Positions 17,258 to 24,802 of a stretch of 64,000 bases of DNA are shown here, in pieces. The DNA lies in the NCBI GenBank assembly GCA_025352665.1, contig JANXSM010000115.1, forward strand, positions 1 to 64,000, written 5' to 3'. The position numbers and the translations under genes are program-made. This DNA comes from Rhodospirillales bacterium. Lineage in GTDB: Bacteria > Pseudomonadota > Alphaproteobacteria > Acetobacterales > Acetobacteraceae. Below the pieces are notes generated by a model. The model did not search any database. It was not told the origin of the DNA and was given only the letters and a program-made list of their open reading frames with translations. Within the stretch, counting starts at the first letter, position 1. Each line of letters begins with the position of its first letter.

Positions 17258-17901
17258 AACCCGCCGTCGTCACCGGGCTGACCGCGGAAGCGCACATCGC
17301 GAAACTGCTGGGCTGGCCGGTCGCGGCCGGCGGGGGCATGCCTTGGGGTGCCGAGCAGGCGGCCGAGCGGCTGGTGGCGGAGGGCGCGACGGCTTTGGTC
17401 AGTTTCGGTCTGGCGGGAGGGCTGGATCCGGATTTTCGCCCAGGCGCCATCATTGTGCCGATCGCCGTGGTGGAGGCCGGACGGATCCGGCCGACCAACG
17501 CGGCCCTGTCGGACCGGTTGGGCGGCTGGTTCGGGGGCATGCTGCACGCGGGCAGCGAGATCGTGGCGCGGGCCGACGCGAAGGCAGCGCTTGCGAAATC
17601 GACCTTGTGTGGCGCGATCGACCTCGAATCGGGCGCGGTGGCGAGGGTGGCCGAACGTCACGGCATTCCGTTCGCCGTGCTGCGCGCCATCTGCGACCCG
17701 GCTGAGCGAAACCTGCCGCCGGCCGCCCTGGCGACGCTGAACGCTAACGGCGCCATTGCGGTGGGGGCACTGGCCGTGTCGATCCTGGCGCGGCCCTGGC
17801 AGATACCAGGCCTGATCGCGCTTGGGCGGGATGCCGCCCGGGCGCGCCGGGCCCTAGTCGGCCGCGTCGACCAGATCCGCCTGCTTGGGAGCGTGCTTTA
17901 G
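17254..17901 (+). CDS. hpnG: HpnG, hopanoid phosphorylase (nucleosidase family)
   Basis: A 215-residue member of the nucleoside phosphorylase superfamily. HpnG releases adenine from adenosylhopane to yield phosphoribosyl- or ribosylhopane. The FGLAGGLDPDFRPGAI stretch and the DLESGAVARVAERHGIPFAVLRAICD region correspond to the substrate-binding loops with the conserved E-S pair. The start is TTG at 17254 inside the shc stop. The last 48 bases overlap the convergent hpnH gene, so the two C-termini are encoded on opposite strands of the same DNA. Confidence 0.88.
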   Translation: MKPAVVTGLTAEAHIAKLLGWPVAAGGGMPWGAEQAAERLVAEGATALVSFGLAGGLDPDFRPGAIIVPIAVVEAGRIRPTNAALSDRLGGWFGGMLHAGSEIVARADAKAALAKSTLCGAIDLESGAVARVAERHGIPFAVLRAICDPAERNLPPAALATLNANGAIAVGALAVSILARPWQIPGLIALGRDAARARRALVGRVDQIRLLGSVL

Positions 17902-19005
17902 CTTCGCCATCGCGGTCTCCACATGGCGGCTGAACACGTATTCGGCGGGGCGCTGGTTGGCGAGCGACAGATCGGGCGCCATCTTGCCCTTGGTTTTAAT
18001 GCCGAAGATTCCGACCGCCAGCATCTTCCACGGCTTGGTGACGGCTTGAGTCACAGCCGTTGCCTCATAGCCGCAATGGACCATGCAGTCGGCGCATTTC
18101 TCGTATTTGCCAGTGCCATATTTATCCCACTCGGTGGTGTCCATCAGCTCCTTGAAGGTTTTCACGTAGCCTTCGCCGAGCAAGTAGCAGGGCTTCTGCC
18201 AGCCAAAATAGTTGCGCGTGGGGTTGCCCCACGGCGTGCATTCGTAGGTCTGGTTGCCGGCCAAGAAGTCGAGGAACAGGCTCGACTGGTTGAACTGCCA
18301 CTTCTTTTTGCCCGGCTGCTTGCGCGAGAAGATCGACCGGAACAGCTCTTTGGTGGCATTGCGGTTCAGGAAATGCTGCTGGTCCGGTGCGCGCTCATAG
18401 GCGTAGCCCGGCGAGACGCTGATGCCATCGACTCCCATGTCCATCACATCGTCAAAGAAGCGCGCCTGGCGCTCGGGGTCGGCGTTGTTGAACAAGGTGG
18501 CGTTGATGATGGTGCGGAAGCCACGCTTTTTGGCGGCGGCGATGGCGGTGACGCAGCGCTCATAGACACCGACCTGGCAGACCGAGCGGTCGTGGTCGCC
18601 CTTGTCACCGTCCAGATGCACCGACCATGAGAAGTATTTGTTCGGCTTGAACAGATCCATCTTCTTCTCGAGCAACAAGGCGTTCGTGCAAACGATAACG
18701 AACTTTTTGCGGTCGATGATGCCCTTCACGACCTCGGCAATTTCTTTGTGCAACAGTGGCTCGCCACCTGCGATGACCACCACCGGTGCCCCGCATTCGT
18801 CGACCGCTTCGAGGCATTCGGCGACCGACAGGCGCTGGTTCAGGATCTCGGCGGGGTAGTCGATCTTGCCGCAGCCGGCGCAGGCCAGATTGCAGCGGAA
18901 CAACGGCTCCAGCATCAGCACCAGCGGGTAGCGCTTGCGCCCGATCAGGTGCTGCTTGACCACATAGGCGCCGACCTTGAGAGCCTGGTGCAGGGGAACA
19001 GCCAT
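17854..19005 (-). CDS. hpnH: HpnH, radical-SAM adenosylhopane synthase
   Basis: A 383-residue radical SAM protein that adds the adenosyl group to hopene-derived hopanoid, the first step of side-chain extension. The cluster-binding CxxxCxxC is C38-x3-C42-x2-C45 (FRCNLACAGCGK), followed by the SAM-binding AGGEPLL. A C-terminal cysteine-containing segment (KCADCMVHCGYEA) is typical of HpnH. It is encoded on the opposite strand from the rest of the cluster and overlaps hpnG by 48 bp. Its promoter shares an 88-bp region with the divergent TetR gene. Confidence 0.93.
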   Translation of the reverse strand: MAVPLHQALKVGAYVVKQHLIGRKRYPLVLMLEPLFRCNLACAGCGKIDYPAEILNQRLSVAECLEAVDECGAPVVVIAGGEPLLHKEIAEVVKGIIDRKKFVIVCTNALLLEKKMDLFKPNKYFSWSVHLDGDKGDHDRSVCQVGVYERCVTAIAAAKKRGFRTIINATLFNNADPERQARFFDDVMDMGVDGISVSPGYAYERAPDQQHFLNRNATKELFRSIFSRKQPGKKKWQFNQSSLFLDFLAGNQTYECTPWGNPTRNYFGWQKPCYLLGEGYVKTFKELMDTTEWDKYGTGKYEKCADCMVHCGYEATAVTQAVTKPWKMLAVGIFGIKTKGKMAPDLSLANQRPAEYVFSRHVETAMAKLKHAPKQADLVDAAD

Positions 19006-19033
19006 CGAGAGATCCTTTGGTGCGGAGCAACAT

Positions 19034-19055
19034 GCGAATGCGACGTCGTGTTCGC
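19034..19055. promoter_or_regulatory. candidate TetR operator between hpnH and tetR
   Basis: A 22-bp near-perfect palindrome centred at 19044/19045: left half GCGAATGCGAC, right half GTCGTGTTCGC, matching at 9 of 11 positions around the core CGACGTCG. It sits in the 88-bp gap between the divergent hpnH and tetR genes, the classic location for a TetR autoregulatory operator. Function is inferred from symmetry and position only. Confidence 0.55.
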
Positions 19056-19093
19056 GTATTGGCAGCGGGCACGGGCCGTGTCAATAACCGGCG

Positions 19094-19714
19094 ATGAGCA
19101 CCACCACGACTCGCAGGCAACCGGTTCAGGAACGTAGCCAGGAAACCGTCGCCCGGGTGCTGGCGGCCTCGGCCGTGCTGCTGGCGCGCGGCGTTTCGAT
19201 TGAGGCGATCACCACGGCGCAGATCGCGCAGGAGGCGGGGCTTTCGGTGGGCAGCCTGTATCGCTTCTTTCCGGACAAGCAGGCGATCCTGGACGCGATC
19301 GCAGTGCGGCACATGGAAGGCTTCCAGGCGCAGGTTACGGGCCTGCTGCTGGCGGACTTCCCAGAGACGCCGCGGAATTTCCTGTCGGCCGTGATCGATG
19401 CGTTCGTGGCCTATCTCGACGATCACCCCGACTTCCGCACGCTGGCCTTCGGCAAGCCGGGCGGCGGCCGCTACATCAGCCGCCCCACGCGGGAGGATTA
19501 TGCCGGCACCCAGGTTTCCGAACTAGTGATGGACTTTATCTCCGGCGCGTTCGAAATCGAACTTACGCCGCAACTGGCGTTCCGGTTGCGCATGACCATC
19601 GAGATCGGCGACCGACTGCTCGCCTATGCGTTTGAGCAGCTGAGTGCTGAGGAACGCAGCCGGGTGCTGGACGAGGCAAAGGCGTTGCTGGGCGGCTATT
19701 TGTTCGAGATCTAG
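19094..19714 (+). CDS. TetR/AcrR-family transcriptional regulator
   Basis: A 206-residue one-domain repressor. The N-terminal helix-turn-helix is TTAQIAQEAGLSVGSLYRFFPDKQAILDAI (given here in pieces: TTAQIAQEAGLSVG, SLYRFFPDK), preceded by basic residues; the C-terminal ligand domain is helical and unassigned. It is divergent from hpnH with a palindrome between them, so control of hpnH and of itself is likely. The stop codon TAG lies in the first bases of the adjoining IS terminus (CTAGGGCC at 19711), so the IS inserted right at the gene end and the final residue could have been altered. Confidence 0.85.
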   Translation: MSTTTTRRQPVQERSQETVARVLAASAVLLARGVSIEAITTAQIAQEAGLSVGSLYRFFPDKQAILDAIAVRHMEGFQAQVTGLLLADFPETPRNFLSAVIDAFVAYLDDHPDFRTLAFGKPGGGRYISRPTREDYAGTQVSELVMDFISGAFEIELTPQLAFRLRMTIEIGDRLLAYAFEQLSAEERSRVLDEAKALLGGYLFEI

Positions 19715-19749
19715 GGCCTGTTGAGTTTCATCGTGAATTGATGCGTGCA

Positions 19750-20685
19750 GAGCGAAGTTTCCATCCGGGAACAGCGTGAGTCGGACGAGTCGGTTGTGAT
19801 TCGATGGCGTCCAGACCGATCCGCTGGAGCCATCGCATTTGGACACTGGAAAACCGCTCCGTTATAACCGCAGCAAGTTTCGCTATCCGAGCGATCTGAC
19901 CGACGATGAACGGGCGCTGATTAAGACATTGATCCCGCCCGTCCAGGCGCGGTGGCAACGAGCGCACGGTCGATGTGCGCGAGGTGGTCAACGGCGCCAT
20001 GTTCATCCTCTCGACCGGGTGCCAGTGGGGATCGCTGCCTAAAGACTTGCCGCCGTGTCGCACGATCAACGATTATTTCTGTCGTTGGGATTATGACGGC
20101 ACACTGAACCGCATCCGCCATGCGCTCTATTTGCAATGTCGCGAACAGGGCGGGCGCGAGGCCGGTCCGACGGCCGCAATCATCGATAGCCAGAGCATAA
20201 AAAGCGCAGAAAAAGGGGGATCTCTGGCCCGCCTGACTATGACGCTGGGAAGAAGATCAAGGGCAAGAAATGCCACATTCTCGTCGATACCCAGGGCCTG
20301 CTAGTGCAGGGAGTTGTCCATGCGGCAGATGTGCAGGATCGCAATGGCGGCGTGGTGCTGATGGCCTCGCTGTTCGCGCTGTTCCCCTTCCTGCTCGGCT
20401 CTATGCCGACAGCGGCTATCAGGGGCCAAAATTTCAGGATGGCCCGGCACGGGTCTGCCACCACGTGAATGTCGACATCGTCAAGCGTTCCGATATCGGC
20501 AAATTCGTCGTGTTGCCCAAAAGATGGATTGTCGAGCGCACCATCGGCTGGCTCAACCGATGCCGCCGTTTGGCTAAGGACTAGGACCGAATGAACCGCA
20601 ACGCGCTTGCCTTCCTCCGCTGGGCATCCATCAGAATGATGCTACGAAAGCTCTATCAAACCTGAAATTGATCCCGGAGGGGCTC
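19750..20685 (+). mobile_element. IS5-family element nested in the IS427-type element
   Basis: A plus-strand transposase remnant lies here, with ends tentatively set at GAGC (19750) and GCTC (20685). Reading frames spread over 19839-20042, 19975-20304 and 20270-20584 together cover an IS5-family DDE transposase: [66 protein letters not shown] and KRWIVERTIGWLNRCRRLAKD. At least two frameshifts and a stop make it inactive. Exact ends and target duplication are uncertain. Confidence 0.65.
19839..20584 (+). pseudogene. IS5-family transposase, frameshifted
   Basis: The transposase of the inner element. The first frame (from TTG 19839) ends in nonsense after LIPPVQAR, the second resumes at 19975 with the start of the DDE domain and is lost after EKGGSLARL, and a third frame carries the C-terminal [11 protein letters not shown] and the ERTIGWLNRCRR catalytic-glutamate region, ending in TAG within what is normally DWECLNRKALAFLRWAS. 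The residual sequence past the stop still encodes the usual ending. Not expected to be functional. Confidence 0.75.
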
Positions 20686-20689
20686 TAAG

Positions 20690-21411
20690 ATGGATCATGG
20701 CTGCAAAGCTTGTGTCGGCCTTGCAGCTTCGCATTGCCACTCTCTTGAATTCCTTGAGCTTGCAAAAGAAGTTCTCGATGAGGTGCCGCCATTTATAGAC
20801 CTCTCGGTCAATTTTGAGCGGCACCGTTCGGTTCACCTTTTGCGAGATGACGATCTTTGCGCCGCGTTGGTTCAATTCGACGATGATCCAGTCCGCGTCG
20901 AACGCTTTGTCTGCGATCAGCCCGTTGAACGCGATCCCCTTGATAAGCGGTGCGAAGCCGATCGTGTCGTAGCGCTGCCCGGGCAGGAGTTCGAACCGAA
21001 CGGGGTTGCCCAGCGCATCGGTCAGTGCCAGAATTTTCGTCGTCAGGCCGCCGCGAGACTTACCGATGGCCTGGCTTTGGGTCCCCCTTTTGCGCCTTGA
21101 CCATGGCGATGGACCCGGACAATCGTGGCATCGACCATCGCATATTCCATATCGGGCTCGTCGGAAACGGCATCGGACATGCGTTTGAACACGCCCGCCT
21201 TCACCCAATCACGAAAACGCTTGAAGACCGTGTTCCACTTGCCAAATCACGCGGGAAGATCACGCCGCGGACTGCCGGTCCTGGCGATCCACAAGACAGC
21301 CTCTGTGAACAGACGGGCGTCTCCTCCTGTCCGCCCCGGATCAGTCGGCTTGCCCAAGCAGAAGGGCTGCATCTTCTTCCATTGTGCGTCCGTCAGAATG
21401 AACCGGTCCAT
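20690..21411 (-). pseudogene. IS427-type transposase, disrupted
   Basis: Starting at ATG 21411 (MDRFILTDAQWKKMQPFC), this is the two-frame transposase of IS5/IS427-group elements. An N-terminal frame reaches the region EYAMVDATIVRVHRHGQGAK, and a second frame continues KSRGGLTTKILALTDALGNPVRFELLPG with the DKAFDADWI and IENFFCKLKEFKRVAMR motifs. An additional frame break lies upstream (around 21230-21260), and the C-terminus is separated by the inner IS. The two-frame layout is normal for the group; the other breaks indicate decay. Confidence 0.75.
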
Positions 21412-21485
21412 GTCAAACTCCTTTCAGAATCTTGAATCACAGACGTCGTGGTCGAGGGAATCTCCCAATTATTAACAGGCCCTAG

Positions 21486-21838
21486 AAGTCAGGCTTATGT
21501 TTCACACTTGATCGGTGCCGGTGACTTGGGCGTCATTTCAAAAGCATGCGCTGCAAGCGTCGGGAGGCTCATGATCAGGTCGGCCTCTCGCGCGTTTCAG
21601 ATCATTTTCACTCTGGCCTTTGCGCGCCATTGCGGTGTCAATAGGATGTCGCCGAGGAAAATGTTCAGAGCAAGCCATGATACTGCGTTTTTAGACCTAT
21701 CCGACCACAGTGTCTTCGTTCTTAAGTTAAAGGAGCACATTGGCACGCTGATCAGCGTTGGAGGTCCATGCTTTTCTACGATCACGGCCACGCAAGACTG
21801 AGGTTGGAATCATTCAGCCGCAACGACGGGAGAACGAC
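21486..21838. other. 353-bp gap before the sugar ABC operon, no gene recognised
   Basis: Between the IS end and the transporter operon there is less GC-rich sequence with no convincing gene. A 64-codon minus-strand frame (21597-21791) shows no recognisable motif and no ribosome-binding site. The operon promoter presumably lies here. AT-rich stretches around 21715-21735 are possible -10 regions, but I cannot assign a promoter with confidence. Confidence 0.4.
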
Positions 21839-22825
21839 ATGAAAAAGAGAACGCTGATCAAAGCGCTCATGGGGTCCGCACTGGTGGCAGGAACCGGGCC
21901 GCTAGTAACCGGTTCGGCCCGGGCGGCGGGCAAGACGATTGTCTATCTGACACCTGGGCTGGACCTGCCATTCTGGCGCTATCTGTCCAAGGGCATTGAG
22001 GCCGCGGTAACTGCCAAAGGCTACACGTTCCAGGCGCTTGATTCACACAACAGCGCGCAGACCCAGTTGCAGAACGCACAAGACGCCATCACCAAGGGTG
22101 TAGCCGGCATCGTCATCTCGCCGACTGACTCCTCCACCGCCCCAAGCGTACTCGAACTTGCCAAAAAAGCCGGAATTCCGGTCGTCATCGGCGATATCGG
22201 CACGAACAGTGGCGACTACGTGTCGTTCATCAGCTCGAACAACTACGAGGGGGCCAAGGGCGTCGGCATGGCATTGGCGGCCGCTTTGAAGAAGAAGGGA
22301 TGGGAGAAGGGCTCGGTCGGACTGATCACGATCTCCCAGGCCCGTAAGAATGGCCAGGCACGCACCAAGGGCTTCCGCGACGGTCTGGTGGCCGGCGGCG
22401 TTACCACCAAGGAGGCCGGGCTGCAGCAGATGCAGACCTACACGACCGACGAGACATTCAAGTTCACGCAGGACATGCTGACCGCAAATCCCGACATGCG
22501 TGGTCTCTTCATCCAGACCGACCAGCCCGCCCTCGGGGCACTGCGCGCCATCAAGGCCGCCCGCCGCGAAGGACAAGTTCTGGTTGCGGCTTTTGACGGC
22601 ATTCCGGAGTTCGTCGACCTGCTGAAATCCGGCCAGATCGTCGTCTCCGGCATGCAGCAGCCCTATCTCATGGGGCAGCAGTCCGGCGACGAACTGTTGA
22701 AAGCACTGGCCGGCCAGCCAGCGCAGAAGGACATAGCGATCGAGATCCTGGTCGTCACCAGCGAGAACATCGACAAGGTTCTTCCAACGGTGAAGCGGAC
22801 CGTCTTCGCCAATGAGGTGAGCTGA
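21839..22825 (+). CDS. ribose-type sugar ABC transporter substrate-binding protein
   Basis: A 328-residue periplasmic binding protein of the RbsB/type-1 fold. A Sec signal peptide (MKKRTLIKALMGSALVAG, cleaved after about ARA at 30) is followed by DLPFWRYLSKGIEAAVTAKGY and the ligand-contact regions SPTDSSTAPSVLELAKKAGIPVV and VAAFDGIPEFVDLLKSGQI typical of pentose binders. The start has a GGGAGA site seven bases upstream. It heads an operon with ATPase, permease and a D-apionate-lactonase-like protein, so D-apiose or a related branched sugar is the best ligand guess. Confidence 0.85.
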   Translation: MKKRTLIKALMGSALVAGTGPLVTGSARAAGKTIVYLTPGLDLPFWRYLSKGIEAAVTAKGYTFQALDSHNSAQTQLQNAQDAITKGVAGIVISPTDSSTAPSVLELAKKAGIPVVIGDIGTNSGDYVSFISSNNYEGAKGVGMALAAALKKKGWEKGSVGLITISQARKNGQARTKGFRDGLVAGGVTTKEAGLQQMQTYTTDETFKFTQDMLTANPDMRGLFIQTDQPALGALRAIKAARREGQVLVAAFDGIPEFVDLLKSGQIVVSGMQQPYLMGQQSGDELLKALAGQPAQKDIAIEILVVTSENIDKVLPTVKRTVFANEVS

Positions 22826-22881
22826 TCCGGAAAAGCGACGCACCTGTGCCCCGGTGGACGCGCCGGGGTACTTTTCCGGGA
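22826..22881 (+). promoter_or_regulatory. intercistronic stem-loop between binding protein and ATPase genes
   Basis: Directly after the binding-protein stop, CCGGAAAAG (22827-22835) pairs with CTTTTCCGG (22871-22879), and inside it GTGCCCCGG (22846-22854) pairs with CCGGGGTAC (22863-22871). There is no following U-run, so it looks like an RNA-stability or attenuating hairpin that keeps binding protein in excess over the membrane components. It buries the GTG at 22846 and lies just before a GGGAG site and TTG at 22891. Confidence 0.6.
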
Positions 22882-22890
22882 GTTGCAGCA

Positions 22891-24786
22891 TTGACCATTA
22901 CCGAGGCACAGGGCCGGACCGACGACATCTTGTCCGCGGTAGGCATCACCAAGAGCTTCGGCCGCACACGCGCGCTCGACGGCGCCAGCCTACGGCTTGG
23001 TCGCGGCGAGATCCACGCGTTGATCGGCGCCAACGGCGCCGGGAAGTCGACACTGTCGAAAGTGATCAGTGGCCATCTCGTGCCGGATGCGGGTGAGTTG
23101 ATCTACCAGGGTGCCCCGCTGCGCCTACGCTCGACACGCGATGCGCTGGATGCCGGCATCGCCATGGTCATGCAGGAGACAAGCCTGGTTCCGGACCTTT
23201 CAGTGGCCGAGAATATCTTCCTGCCGGAACTCGCACAGCCCGGACGGTTCTCCTATGCCAGCCTCTATCGCCGTGGGGCGGACTTGTTGGCAACACTGGG
23301 CCAGCAGGACGTGCTGGCGCTCGACATCAAGGTGCGCGAGCTGTCAGCGGCCCAGCGTCAGCTGGTCGAGATCGCCAAGGCGCTCAGTGTGCAGGCCAAG
23401 CTTATCATTTTCGACGAACCCACGGCATCGCTGAGCCCAAGCGAGGTCGAGCGCCTGTTCGACATCATGATCCGTCTGCGTGACCAAGGCAGCGCACTAG
23501 TCTTTGTGTCCCACCGCCTCGAGGAGGTCTTCGACGTCACCGATCACGTCACGGTCTTGCGCGAAGGGCGCACGGTATTGGCGTCGCATCCAACCGCCAA
23601 CCTCAGCCAAGGCGAGTTGATCCGCGCGATGGTCGGCCACGACCTCGCTGCGATCTACGAACACCCTCACGTGGCCGTAACACCGGTTATGCCGGTGGCT
23701 CTGGAGGTCTGCGGTCTCTCGGCACCCCCACTGGTCCACAACGTCTCGTTTCGTGTCCACGAGGGTGAGATCCTGGGGCTCGGCGGCCTGGTCGGCGCCG
23801 GTCGATCGGAAGCCGTGGAAGCGATCTTCGGGCTGCGTCCACGCAGCGCCGGCACGATGACGATGCAAGGCCGCCTGATCGATCCGCGCAGCCCGGCCGA
23901 AGCGGTGCGCGCTGGAATGGGGTTTGTGGCAGAGGACCGGCGCACGCAGAACATCGTCCCGCATCTGTCGGTAAAGGAGAATCTCCTGCTCGCGCATCTG
24001 GGCACGCACAAAGGCTTCGGGCTCGGCTATCGCGGGCGCGAGCGGCAGATCGCAGTGTTGCTGCAAAGCCTCGGCCTGCCCGCCGACCGGTTGCTGGACG
24101 CAAACATGCTGAATTTCTCAGGCGGCATGCAGCAGAAGATCATCATCGCGCGATGGCTGCTGCTGGAGCCGCGCGTGCTGATCCTCGATGAGCCGACCAA
24201 GGGTGTGGATATCGGAACCCGCGCCTCGATCTATGCGCTGCTGCGCGACATCACCGCCAAAGGGACCGCCGTGATCGTGATCTCGTCCGATTTCGAGGAA
24301 CTGCTCGGCGTGGCCGACCGCATCGTCGTCATCAGCGATGGCATCAGCGTGGCAAACCTGCCATCGGCCCTGCTCGACAAGGAGAAGCTGACGCTGCTAG
24401 CAGCGCCGCGCACCTCAATGGCCCGTAACACCGCGCTGCTACGCGAACTGAGCACAGAAACGGGGGGAACCGGATTTTGGGCGTTGCTGGACGCCGATCG
24501 GCTGATCTGCCTCAACCTTGTAACGCGAGACTCAGGCTCGGGGCCGGGCTTTGCCGCGGGGGACGCAAAAACCTTCGGCGAGACGCTGATCCCGCAGGCC
24601 CTTGCCCGCCGTGCGCCGACCCTTGTGACAGAGTCGTCCGGCAGCCACACTACCATGCTCTGCCCGCTGCAGAGCCGCCGCGGGCACAATCTGGGATGGA
24701 TCGGTCTGACGATGACCACCGCCACCAAGCTCCCCTCACCCGCATCGATCCAAAGCAGGGTCGCGGCACTCGCCGACACTCTATGA
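22891..24786 (+). CDS. sugar ABC transporter ATPase (RbsA-type, two NBDs) with C-terminal extension
   Basis: A two-domain ABC ATPase. NBD1 has Walker A GANGAGKST, signature LSAAQRQLVEIAKAL and Walker B LIIFDEPTAS; NBD2 has the degenerate Walker A GLVGAGRSE, signature FSGGMQQKIIIARWL and Walker B VLILDEPTKGVD. The start TTG 22891 (631 residues) is preferred for its GGGAG site; GTG 22846 (646 residues) lies in a hairpin. RbsA proteins are about 500 residues; here about 130 extra residues follow (from about SMARNTALLRELSTETGGTGFW), resembling a small GAF-like sensory domain. That assignment is tentative. Confidence 0.85.
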   Translation: MTITEAQGRTDDILSAVGITKSFGRTRALDGASLRLGRGEIHALIGANGAGKSTLSKVISGHLVPDAGELIYQGAPLRLRSTRDALDAGIAMVMQETSLVPDLSVAENIFLPELAQPGRFSYASLYRRGADLLATLGQQDVLALDIKVRELSAAQRQLVEIAKALSVQAKLIIFDEPTASLSPSEVERLFDIMIRLRDQGSALVFVSHRLEEVFDVTDHVTVLREGRTVLASHPTANLSQGELIRAMVGHDLAAIYEHPHVAVTPVMPVALEVCGLSAPPLVHNVSFRVHEGEILGLGGLVGAGRSEAVEAIFGLRPRSAGTMTMQGRLIDPRSPAEAVRAGMGFVAEDRRTQNIVPHLSVKENLLLAHLGTHKGFGLGYRGRERQIAVLLQSLGLPADRLLDANMLNFSGGMQQKIIIARWLLLEPRVLILDEPTKGVDIGTRASIYALLRDITAKGTAVIVISSDFEELLGVADRIVVISDGISVANLPSALLDKEKLTLLAAPRTSMARNTALLRELSTETGGTGFWALLDADRLICLNLVTRDSGSGPGFAAGDAKTFGETLIPQALARRAPTLVTESSGSHTTMLCPLQSRRGHNLGWIGLTMTTATKLPSPASIQSRVAALADTL

Positions 24787-24802
24787 GATCGAGGCACCCA
24801 TC

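Larger units (their letters stand above)
19711..21485 (-). mobile_element. IS427-type (IS5 family) element interrupted by a second IS
   Basis: The block is bounded by a perfect 12-bp inverted repeat, CTAGGGCCTGTT (19711-19722) and AACAGGCCCTAG (21474-21485). The transposase is on the minus strand, starting at 21411. Its extreme C-terminus (ARINSR and stop, 19728-19745) is found on the far side of an intervening ~940-bp plus-strand IS. Removing that insert leaves about 835 bp, a normal IS427-group length. The same element occurs at 43498 in the other orientation. Confidence 0.7.
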
